Assembly: GCA_030630445.1 (NCBI GenBank) | Contig: DAOVNC010000030.1 | Coordinates: 1-15,229, forward strand | DNA: 15,229 bases | Reading direction: 5' to 3' | DNA from: Kiritimatiellales bacterium | GTDB lineage: Bacteria > Verrucomicrobiota > Kiritimatiellia > Kiritimatiellales > Pontiellaceae | Part shown: positions 6,721-13,815 of the stretch, piece by piece | How the letters are laid out: the number at the start of each line of letters is the position of its first letter | Numbering within the stretch: the first letter of the stretch is position 1 | Made by a program: the position numbers and the translations under genes | Notes under the pieces: generated by a model | The model's input: the letters and a program-made list of their open reading frames with translations, nothing else | Database searches by the model: none | Told to the model about the DNA's origin: nothing

Positions 6721-8073
6721 CTAAAAGGATGAAGGGGTATTCAGCAAGGGGTCGCTAATCGCAACATTCCCCGCCGATCCATCCTTCGCCAATGCAAATA
6801 CAACGTTGTCGGACGAGTCCGGCGCAATGGTGACAATCTTGGTTTGGTAGCCTTCGTATTGAAGCTCGAACGTGCGCTCGTAGCGTACGCGCTGCTTGAG
6901 CGGGGTGGTCCCGATCAGTTCCGCCCCACCCGGCCGGTAGACCTTGGCTCCGGTGGGTTCGCTCTCGATCAGCACGGTTTTCTCGATCCCGCCAGTGGAT
7001 TGCACGAGCGGCACGGTGACTTTATGGCTGGAGTCGGCTGAAAGCGTAAAGGGTTTGATGGAGTAGCCCGGCTTGTGCATTTCAAGGGCGGTGTCGTTTT
7101 CCACCAAAATCTCGACCGGAGTTGTGCCGATCCGTTCCACCCCGCCGGAACGATACAGCTCGGCATTGGCCGGGGAGCTTTGCACGATGATGTAGGGTTT
7201 TGGCTCAAGTTCTACCCTGATCTGCCTCGGCGAGTCCGGAGCAATGGTGATTTTTCGGGTGTAGTAGCGATCGACGGAAATCTCCAGATCCATGTCTTCC
7301 TTCACAAGACGTCGATAGGGCGTTTTTCCCAGCACTACACCCCGGTGCATTACAATGGCGTCTTCAGGATCACTGTAGACAATGACAATCGGCTCACGTT
7401 CCATCTCTAGAACAAAGGGGCTTTCGGTCTCGGGACCGATCGTGGCCTGCTGGGAATAGTATCCCGCCTTGCGCAACTCGACCATGTAGTCTTCCTTCTC
7501 GGCAGGAATGGCCATCGGTGTTGTGCCGAGTTTTTGGCCATCTTTATCGAACACATCCACACCCTTTGGTTTGCTCGAAAGGATGAGCGATGGTTCGCGA
7601 ACCAGTTCGACAACCACATTGCCTTCCGGATCCTCCGGAATGACAATCGTCTGCGACGTATAGCCAAGGGAGCGAACCTCGAATTTGCGGTGTGGCTTAT
7701 CGTAGTCGATCCGGTACGGGGTTTCCCCCATCTTTTCCTTCATGCCGTCCACATACAGTTCCGCACCATTCGGGCGGCTGAGCAGCAAAACCTTCGTGCG
7801 TCGTTGCAACTCCACATCGATGTTTTTCGGGTCGATGGTCGATAAAACGACGGTTTTGGAAAAATAGCCATCCTTGCGCACAACCACTTCCTTTGAATTC
7901 GCATACAAATTGATTTTTACGGGCGTCGTACCAATCCGCTTACTACTGTTGCTATAGTATACATTGGCGTTCGACGGTACGCTTGATACCGTGACCGGTG
8001 CGCAGCCCGTCAATGAAAACATCGTCGCCAAGCCTAGGGCCGCCATGGTCTTGAGCAAAACATTCCTCTTCAT
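6721..8073 (-). CDS. Lipoprotein with six tandem PEGA repeats
   Basis: A 450-residue envelope protein. The N-terminus is a lipoprotein signal peptide (MKRNVLLKTMAALGLATMFS) ending in the lipobox LTGC with Cys24 as the lipidated residue. The rest is six PEGA-type modules of about 60-70 residues, each with (S/R)xPxxAxVY....lGTTP.........V.k.GY.....v.i: about residues 28-80, 92-150, 154-212, 224-285, 294-352 and 365-430. Modules 5 and 6 are most alike (RSGGVERIGTTPVE, RPGGAELIGTTPLK). PEGA domains are often found on cell-surface proteins and are thought to mediate binding, but no ligand is known. It starts behind AGAGGA at a normal distance and is followed by a strong terminator. It is divergent from phoH across 270 nt. 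Confidence 0.9.
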   Translation of the reverse strand: MKRNVLLKTMAALGLATMFSLTGCAPVTVSSVPSNANVYYSNSSKRIGTTPVKINLYANSKEVVVRKDGYFSKTVVLSTIDPKNIDVELQRRTKVLLLSRPNGAELYVDGMKEKMGETPYRIDYDKPHRKFEVRSLGYTSQTIVIPEDPEGNVVVELVREPSLILSSKPKGVDVFDKDGQKLGTTPMAIPAEKEDYMVELRKAGYYSQQATIGPETESPFVLEMEREPIVIVYSDPEDAIVMHRGVVLGKTPYRRLVKEDMDLEISVDRYYTRKITIAPDSPRQIRVELEPKPYIIVQSSPANAELYRSGGVERIGTTPVEILVENDTALEMHKPGYSIKPFTLSADSSHKVTVPLVQSTGGIEKTVLIESEPTGAKVYRPGGAELIGTTPLKQRVRYERTFELQYEGYQTKIVTIAPDSSDNVVFALAKDGSAGNVAISDPLLNTPSSF

Positions 8074-8137
8074 TTTCTTTCCTCTTGGTTTATCCGTCTA
8101 AAGCACAAAAACAACAGGAAGAACTAAGCAACATCCG

Positions 8138-8152
8138 TTCCAACTATTGGAA
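8138..8152. promoter_or_regulatory. Possible operator palindrome
   Basis: TTCCAA-CTA-TTGGAA, perfect 6-nt arms around 3 nt, with an extra half-site TTCCAAC at 8190-8196. It is positioned to affect either divergent gene. Short enough to arise by chance. Confidence 0.3.
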
Positions 8153-8205
8153 ATAAGGGTAGCTCCCAATTGAACCCATCGCCGTCCTCTTCCAACGAAT
8201 ACCTA

Positions 8206-8234
8206 TTGACGCTCACCGGGAAATCACCTTAACT
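8206..8234 (+). promoter_or_regulatory. Weak promoter candidate for the phoH operon
   Basis: TTGACG (8206-8211), 17-nt spacer, TTAACT (8229-8234). The -35 is good, the -10 poor. It would leave a leader of roughly 100 nt before phoH. Confidence 0.3.
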
Positions 8235-8343
8235 CCGCGCCATGGAACCCGATAAGGCATGATACCCTTGTAGGCGCGATGCCCCGTCCGTCCCGTGGCG
8301 CGGCGGAACAACGGGCTGGATCGTTTTACCCCATACCCAACCC

Positions 8344-9294
8344 ATGAACACAAATACCATTCATTTCGACAATGCCAGCGAAGCCCGGGAAATCGGGGCT
8401 TCGCTCGAAACCCTACTTCCGCGCATGGAGCACGACCACGGGTTGCGCTTGGTGATCCGCGATCTCACCGTGGCCATTGAAGGTCCGGAGGAATCCACCC
8501 GGAAGATGGCTGGATTCATCGAGAATCTGCGCGACGCGCGCAATCGAGCCCCCTTTGACGACCTCTCCATTGGCTATGCCTACGAAGCCTTCAGCCAAGG
8601 CGATGAACAGGTTTTTGAAAAGCTGGCCAGCATCCGGGTGGATGTCAGCCCGCGGAAAGCGGCGATTTTCCCAAAAACACTCGGACAACGCATCTACCTC
8701 GACGCCATCGAAAACAATGCCATCACGTTCGGGATTGGCCCGGCCGGCACCGGAAAAACCTATCTCGCCATGGCCATGGCCGTCTCGGCCCTGCTCAAGG
8801 ACGACGTTAGCCGCATCATCCTGACGCGCCCCGCGATTGAGGCCGGCGAAAACCTGGGGTTTCTTCCGGGCGACTTCCAGCAAAAGGTCGCCCCCTACCT
8901 GCGGCCACTCTACGACGCCCTCCACGACATGATGCCCGCCGAGATGATCGAAAGCCATATCGAGCGCGGCGTGATCGAGGTCGCCCCCCTCGCCTACATG
9001 CGCGGGCGCACCCTCAACCACGCCTTTGTGGTTCTCGACGAGGCCCAGAACACTACCCCGCAGCAAATGCTGATGTTCCTCACCCGGCTCGGCTTCGACT
9101 CCAAGTGCGCCATTACCGGCGACCTGACGCAGATCGACCTGCCCAGCCACAAATCATCCGGTCTGCTCGAAGCCCGCTCGATTCTCGCGGATATCCATGG
9201 ATTGGAATTTGTTGAACTCACCGAGCGCGATGTGGTGCGCCACCCCCTCGTGCAGAAAGTGATTGAAGCCTACCAGGAAAAACGGTCATCCTAG
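8344..9294 (+). CDS. phoH: PhoH/YbeZ-family ATPase
   Basis: Cytosolic P-loop NTPase of the PhoH (YbeZ) family, generally linked to RNA and ribosome metabolism and often encoded with YbeY. The 316 residues contain an N-terminal KH-like part (about 1-100) and the ATPase core: Walker A GPAGTGKT (132-139), the segment TRPAIEAGENLGFLPGD (161-177), Walker B VVLDEAQN (229-236), and a TGD-T sensor (258-262). The start ATG has no visible Shine-Dalgarno, the preceding bases being C-rich; the next in-frame Met (residue 28) would remove conserved sequence, so the first is kept. It is followed after 24 nt by the 7TM-HD gene. Confidence 0.95.
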   Translation: MNTNTIHFDNASEAREIGASLETLLPRMEHDHGLRLVIRDLTVAIEGPEESTRKMAGFIENLRDARNRAPFDDLSIGYAYEAFSQGDEQVFEKLASIRVDVSPRKAAIFPKTLGQRIYLDAIENNAITFGIGPAGTGKTYLAMAMAVSALLKDDVSRIILTRPAIEAGENLGFLPGDFQQKVAPYLRPLYDALHDMMPAEMIESHIERGVIEVAPLAYMRGRTLNHAFVVLDEAQNTTPQQMLMFLTRLGFDSKCAITGDLTQIDLPSHKSSGLLEARSILADIHGLEFVELTERDVVRHPLVQKVIEAYQEKRSS

Positions 9295-9318
9295 CTGTTT
9301 CAGCAACCGGAGCGCATT

Positions 9319-11631
9319 GTGAAACCAAAATTCTTCAAGAAAAAACAAAAAGGCATCGCCGAGCGTAAAACCGAGGTCACACGGAAAAACGAGGTTCCAT
9401 ACAAAACCGTTGCGCTCGGCATACTACTCTGGCTATTCACAACCTGGCTCTTTTTCTACAGCGGCATTGTCCGGCATATCGATATCGCCGAAGGACAACA
9501 CGTACCCTCCACCATCACGGCCGAGGTTGATTTCGAATGCGAAGACCTGAGCGCTACGGCACTCAAGAGCGACGAAGCAGGCAATGCGGTACTACCCGTA
9601 TTCTCCATCGACCCCATCCCGGCACAGAAGGCAACCAAAGTGGTTGGCGAACTATTCAACCGCCTGCAGCTGCTCACCACCGCCCCGAGCAATGAGTATC
9701 AACGAATTGAAAACTCCATGGGCGACCTGCTGATTGGAATAGGATCCCCGGTCACAGCCAAGGAGCTGGCTTCCCTCTTCCCGAGCAACCAGATTGTCTC
9801 GGCCAGAACCTCGCTCGCCACCAACATCGTCAAGGTCATGTCGGCCGGCATCCTCTCGGATGAATCGCGACGAACCCGCTTCCTCGATGCCCCCGACCGC
9901 CAACTTACCATCATCGACCCCGAAGGCACCCCCACCAAAACCGTCTCCCAGCAGGACATCCACTCGACCCGCGGGGCCATCCAGGCGATTACCGTGCAGA
10001 TATCCGGCAAGGAACAGCGGGAACTAGCGGAGCGGCTGCTCGGCTCGCTCGTGAAGGAAAACATGGCCTACGACGAGACCGCCACCGAAATCCTGCGCAA
10101 GCAGGCCGCGGAGGCCGTCGAGCCCGTGCTCAAGGAATATTTCAAGGATAGCGCGTTGGCTCGGGCGGGAGAACCGGTAACCCAGCAAATCCTGCTGCTG
10201 CTCAAATCCCACGAACAAAAACGCCAAGAAGAACAGGAAGTCTTCGAACAGATTCTGGAGATTGTCGGGAATGGCATCCTGTTGCTTGCCGGCCTGATCG
10301 CCACGGCCGTTATCCTGCGCGTTATCGCGCCCAGGATGGTTCGGCGACCAGATCAGATTCTGTTGCTGGTCATCCTCTCCCTGTTCACCCTTGGGTTGGC
10401 CCGCTTGTTGATTTATCTATCCGTTCAATATCCTCTCCTGATACCGCCCGCGTTGCTGACCTACCTCGTGCCCCATGCGCTGGCGATCCTGCTTGCCGGC
10501 ATCCTGCTGGGCGGCAGTGCCGCCATCTGCCTTGGCCTATGGACCAGCTTTGCCACTGCCGTGCTTTTCGACCAATCCTTCAATGTCTTCGCCCTCGGCC
10601 TACTCATCACCATCACGGCAACCAGCACGGCGCGCAATGTGCATCGTCGTTCCAGCCTCTTCCAGGCCGGCCTCTGGGTCTGCGCCGTCAAGGTCCTGTT
10701 CGTGCTGGTCGCCGCCATCCTCAACCGGCCCATCCTCCCGGTGCTCGCCGGGCAGGTCGTGGCCGCCATTCTTTCCGGCATGCTCTCAACCGTGTTTGCC
10801 CTGCTACTGATCCCCCTATTTGAAAAACTATTCAAGATCACCACCGACATCACCCTGCTCGAGCTCTCCGACATGGGCCATCCCCTGCTCCAGAAAATGG
10901 CGATCCAGGCCCCGGGCACCTACCACCACTCGCTCATGGTGGCCACCCTCTCGCAAAACGCCGCCGAAGCCATCGGTGCAAATCCGCTGCTCGTCCGCGT
11001 CTGCGCCTACTACCACGACATCGGAAAAATGGCCAAGCCCGAGTTCTTCACCGAAAACATCCAGCACAAGGAAAACCCGCACGACGAACTCTCGCCCCAC
11101 ATGAGCGCGCTGGTCATTTCCTCGCACGTCAAGGAGGGGCTGACGCTCGCCAAGCGCCACAAGCTGCCACAACCCGTCATGGATGCCATCGAGCAACATC
11201 ACGGCAACGGGCTGATCTCCTATTTCTACCACAAAGCCAAAAGCATGCAGGGCGACGGAAAAACCACGATGGCCGATATCATCAACGACTCCGACTTCCG
11301 CTACGGCGGCGCCCCCGCCGTCAGTCCCGAAATGGCGATCCTCTCCCTGGCCGATGCCTCCGAGGCGGCCTCGCGCTCCATCGAGAAGCCCAGCCCGCAA
11401 AAAATATCCAACATGATGGACGATATCTTCACCGCCAAGATCCGCGACGGCCAGATGGACTACGCCAACCTCACGATGGCCGAGATCAATATCGTGAAAC
11501 AGTCCTTCATCTTTTCGCTTTCCAACATGCTGCACGGCCGCATCCCCTACCCCAAGGATCATGAAAACAACGCTACTCAACCAACAGAAAAACCATCCGA
11601 TCCATCGGCAAAATCTCCAAAAGCTGACTGA
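9319..11631 (+). CDS. 7TM-HD membrane phosphohydrolase (PgpH/YqfF type)
   Basis: Integral membrane HD-domain protein of 770 residues. After a basic N-terminus comes one membrane helix (about 30-50), a large extracytoplasmic 7TMR-HDED-type domain (about 52-310), seven hydrophobic helices (about 316-505) and a cytosolic HD domain (about 530-735). The metal and catalytic residues are in place: TYHHSLMVA (H536-H537), YYHDIGK (H566-D567), SPHMSA, SSHVKEG, EQHHGN and LADASEA (D679). Characterised members such as Listeria PgpH hydrolyse cyclic di-AMP; this substrate is an inference here. Start is GTG at 9319 with GGAG 6 nt upstream. The hydrophilic C-terminal tail overlaps the ybeY start by 71 nt. 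Sits between phoH and ybeY as in many bacteria. Confidence 0.93.
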   Translation: MKPKFFKKKQKGIAERKTEVTRKNEVPYKTVALGILLWLFTTWLFFYSGIVRHIDIAEGQHVPSTITAEVDFECEDLSATALKSDEAGNAVLPVFSIDPIPAQKATKVVGELFNRLQLLTTAPSNEYQRIENSMGDLLIGIGSPVTAKELASLFPSNQIVSARTSLATNIVKVMSAGILSDESRRTRFLDAPDRQLTIIDPEGTPTKTVSQQDIHSTRGAIQAITVQISGKEQRELAERLLGSLVKENMAYDETATEILRKQAAEAVEPVLKEYFKDSALARAGEPVTQQILLLLKSHEQKRQEEQEVFEQILEIVGNGILLLAGLIATAVILRVIAPRMVRRPDQILLLVILSLFTLGLARLLIYLSVQYPLLIPPALLTYLVPHALAILLAGILLGGSAAICLGLWTSFATAVLFDQSFNVFALGLLITITATSTARNVHRRSSLFQAGLWVCAVKVLFVLVAAILNRPILPVLAGQVVAAILSGMLSTVFALLLIPLFEKLFKITTDITLLELSDMGHPLLQKMAIQAPGTYHHSLMVATLSQNAAEAIGANPLLVRVCAYYHDIGKMAKPEFFTENIQHKENPHDELSPHMSALVISSHVKEGLTLAKRHKLPQPVMDAIEQHHGNGLISYFYHKAKSMQGDGKTTMADIINDSDFRYGGAPAVSPEMAILSLADASEAASRSIEKPSPQKISNMMDDIFTAKIRDGQMDYANLTMAEINIVKQSFIFSLSNMLHGRIPYPKDHENNATQPTEKPSDPSAKSPKAD

Positions 11632-12043
11632 TTGGCTTGGCCGGAAACTCGAGATCAAGACCGCGCCCGCTACATGGAGCGAAGTCTCCATCGTGCTGGT
11701 CGACGACGAAGGCATCACCCAGACCAACCGCGAATACTTTGGCAAGAACCGCCCCACCGACGTCATCAGTTTCCGCTACGACCCCATCCCCGGCGAAAAT
11801 GCAGGATGGAGCGGCGACCTCGTCATCAACGTCGACCGCGCCGTGCAGGAAGGTACCGCTCGCGGCAAGCTCGACTACGAGCTCGCCCTCTACATCGCCC
11901 ATGGTTTCGACCACCTTTCCGGGGCCGAAGATGATACCCCTGAAAAGCAAAGGGCAATGCGCGCCACCGAAACAGCATGGCTCCGCAAGGCCAGCGCCGA
12001 GGGTCTGCCGGCCCCGTTGCTAAGCCAACCCACCGAAACATAA
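11561..12043 (+). CDS. ybeY: Endoribonuclease YbeY, with a variant third metal ligand
   Basis: Single-strand-specific endoribonuclease family involved in 16S rRNA maturation and ribosome quality control. The 160 residues match the family at LLNQQKNHPIHRQNLQKL (N-terminal strand and helix), RPTDVISFRYDP (about 64-75) and GDLVINVDRA (about 85-94). The metal site HGxLHLxGxDH reads HGFDHLSGAEDD (114-125): the first two His are kept, the third aligns with Asp124, and Leu4 is Asp. A His-to-Asp change at the third ligand is, to my knowledge, also found in Bacteroidetes YbeY, so activity is likely. The start overlaps the upstream gene by 71 nt; the N-terminal homology begins within the first residues, so the overlap is real. 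AAGGA lies only 2 nt before the ATG, suggesting coupling. Confidence 0.92.
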   Translation: MKTTLLNQQKNHPIHRQNLQKLTDWLGRKLEIKTAPATWSEVSIVLVDDEGITQTNREYFGKNRPTDVISFRYDPIPGENAGWSGDLVINVDRAVQEGTARGKLDYELALYIAHGFDHLSGAEDDTPEKQRAMRATETAWLRKASAEGLPAPLLSQPTET

Positions 12044-12055
12044 AGGGGCCGAGCC

Positions 12056-13570
12056 ATGAAACAGACTTCCATATTTTCACGAGGCCTTGCACTGATCACG
12101 CTGGCATTGGCCCTCAATGTATTTGCAGAGCCACGCTCTTCCGGGCTATGGGGCGATCATGGCGAAAAATGGATTCCCCAAAGCCGGCTTCCGGATTTTT
12201 CCTTTGCGGGCTACCACTTCGGGGAGGATCCGCTTCCCCGTCTGGCCGTGGCGGCCAATGCCCGGGATTTCGGCGCCCGGGGCGATGGGAAACACGACGA
12301 CACGCAAGCGTTCATCCGCGCCATCGAAGAAACCGAATCCGGAGCCGTTCTGATTCCCGCTGGACGCTATGTGATCTCCGACATCCTTTGGATCAAGAAA
12401 CCCAACCTGGTGCTACGGGGCGCAGGCATGGATAAAACCACCCTCGTCTTTCCCAAGTCGCTCGATGATGTCCGCCCCAATCCCGGACAGACCACGTCCG
12501 GCCGCCCCACTTCCAACTATTCATGGTCGGGCGGGTTTTTGTGGGCAAAGGGCAATTATGGAATGCAATCCATCAGCCCCATCACCTCCGAAAGTAAGCG
12601 GGGCGAAAAAGACCTAGCGCTGGAAAAATCCAGCGATCTCGAGGTCGGCCAGCGCGTGGTGGTTGAGATCAGCGATACCAACGAAAAAACACTTTTCAAC
12701 CACCTCTACTCCGGCGATCCCGGCGACACCGAGAAGGTCGTCAAACCCATCCGTATTCGTTTTGTCAGCCGAGTCGCCGCCATGGACGGAAAGCGGATTA
12801 AGCTGGAACGGCCCCTGCGCTTCGACATCAAAAAAGAGTGGAAACCCCGGTTGCTGCGTTTCGCCCCGACCGTTAGCGAAGTCGGCATTGAAGATCTGGC
12901 ATTTGAATTCCCCAATACGCCCTATAAAGGCCATTTCACCGAAACGGGTTGCAATGCCATTGCCTTCAACTCGGTCTCCGACTGCTGGGTGCGCAATGTA
13001 CGTATTGCCAACTGCGACAGCGGCATCTACCTCTCCGGCATGTTCTGTACCGCCGACCGCATTCTGATTGAATCGCAACGAAAACCGAACGGCGGAACCA
13101 CCGGCCACCACGGGGTGTCGTTCGGCACGGACTGCATGCTTCAAAACTTTGACTTTAAAACCCACTTTATCCACGACATTACACTGAGCTATCTCAATGC
13201 CGGCAACGTTTCCAAAAACGGCAGAGGCATAAACCTCTCGCTCGACCACCATAAAAAGGCCAATCACGAAAACCTCTTCTGCAACCTCGATGCAGGAGAA
13301 GGAACGGACCTATGGCGCTGCGGCGGTGGTGCGGCGCTGGGAAAACACTGCGGGGCGCGCGGCACCTTCTGGCGTATCCGCTCCGAGCAGAATCAAAAAT
13401 GGCCGCGCACGGCGTTTGGCCCCGACTCCATGAACCTCATCGGCCTCCAAACCTCGGAGCCTAGCCAAACGGATCTGAACGGAAAATGGTTCGAAGCCAT
13501 CCCGCCGGATCAGCTTCATCCCGCCGATCTCCATGCCGCCCAGCTCGACAGGCGATTGCGGAAAAACTAG
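12056..13570 (+). CDS. Secreted pectate-lyase-superfamily right-handed beta-helix protein
   Basis: An exported protein of 504 residues with a Sec signal peptide (hydrophobic stretch about 10-22, cleavage likely after VFA24). A short N-terminal segment (WIPQSRLPDFSFAGYHFGED) precedes the diagnostic DFGARGDGKHDDTQAF (71-86) of pectate lyase superfamily (Pectate_lyase_3/GH28-like) beta-helix proteins; irregular beta-helix rungs follow to about 430. The C-terminal LHPADLHAAQLDRRL resembles the ending of proteins carrying DUF4955. It is probably a polysaccharide lyase or hydrolase for an acidic glycan, but no catalytic residues can be assigned. It begins 12 nt after the ybeY stop behind AAGGGG, with no terminator between, so it is presumably co-transcribed with phoH-ybeY. 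Its stop codon TAG starts a TAGAGCATTTCA repeat. Confidence 0.85.
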   Translation: MKQTSIFSRGLALITLALALNVFAEPRSSGLWGDHGEKWIPQSRLPDFSFAGYHFGEDPLPRLAVAANARDFGARGDGKHDDTQAFIRAIEETESGAVLIPAGRYVISDILWIKKPNLVLRGAGMDKTTLVFPKSLDDVRPNPGQTTSGRPTSNYSWSGGFLWAKGNYGMQSISPITSESKRGEKDLALEKSSDLEVGQRVVVEISDTNEKTLFNHLYSGDPGDTEKVVKPIRIRFVSRVAAMDGKRIKLERPLRFDIKKEWKPRLLRFAPTVSEVGIEDLAFEFPNTPYKGHFTETGCNAIAFNSVSDCWVRNVRIANCDSGIYLSGMFCTADRILIESQRKPNGGTTGHHGVSFGTDCMLQNFDFKTHFIHDITLSYLNAGNVSKNGRGINLSLDHHKKANHENLFCNLDAGEGTDLWRCGGGAALGKHCGARGTFWRIRSEQNQKWPRTAFGPDSMNLIGLQTSEPSQTDLNGKWFEAIPPDQLHPADLHAAQLDRRLRKN

Positions 13571-13595
13571 AGCATTTCAACCGCTCAATGCCCTA
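13568..13595. repeat. Second occurrence of the TAGAGCATT stop-codon repeat
   Basis: TAGAGCATT-TCAACCGCTC-AATGCCCTA: arms pair at 8 of 9 positions. The first 12 nt match the right end of the 162-bp element (TAGAGCATTTCA), and again the leading TAG is the stop codon of the preceding gene. A related AGGGCATTTTCAAGG lies at about 13654-13668. The full palindrome is not present here, so this may be a remnant or a short family member. Confidence 0.6.
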
Positions 13596-13815
13596 ACCGT
13601 GAATACTGCGTCTATTCTCCGAAAGAGGCGTCTTTCCGCGGCAAGGATCGGGCAGGGCATTTTCAAGGCGGTCCCTGACTCGAACTCGGCCATGCGGCCA
13701 CATTGAGTTTACCCATCAGCATTTATACTTTCCCCGCAAGTGGCATGATAGATGCTCAAAAACAACCCAATTATTGAAAGTTGGACAGATCCAGTCAGTA
13801 CGGAGATAAAAATCG
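13571..13815. other. Intergenic region before the MotA/ExbB-like gene
   Basis: No gene seen in these 245 nt. Besides the repeat at its start it contains a small hairpin GAAAGA-GGCG-TCTTTC (13621-13636) without a U-tract, a GGCC-ATGC-GGCC hairpin near 13688-13699, and a promoter-like stretch at 13703-13731. The ribosome-binding site GGAG is at 13802-13805, 10 nt from the next ATG. Confidence 0.5.
13703..13731 (+). promoter_or_regulatory. Candidate promoter for the channel-protein operon
   Basis: TTGAGT (13703-13708), 17-nt spacer, TACTTT (13726-13731), or TATACT (13724-13729) at 15 nt. Plausible but assigned by eye. Confidence 0.35.

Larger units (their letters stand above)
8074..8343. other. 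Intergenic region between the divergent PEGA and phoH genes
   Basis: No coding potential beyond chance frames. It holds the PEGA gene's ribosome-binding site (minus strand AGAGGAAAG next to 8073), an interrupted palindrome at 8138-8152, and a weak plus-strand promoter candidate at 8206-8234. The last 25 nt before the phoH ATG are C-rich and contain no Shine-Dalgarno. Confidence 0.6.

Noticed and set aside
8413..9150. Minus-strand open frame (245 codons) opposite phoH
   Set aside because: Covers the phoH Walker motifs in antisense; no independent start signal or family resemblance.
10828..11766. Long minus-strand open frame (312 codons) opposite the HD domain and ybeY start
   Set aside because: Antisense to conserved HD-domain codons; His/Val/Gly-rich translation typical of a shadow frame.
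13621..13636. GAAAGA-GGCG-TCTTTC hairpin as a terminator
   Set aside because: Short stem of mixed composition without a following U-tract; not enough to call.
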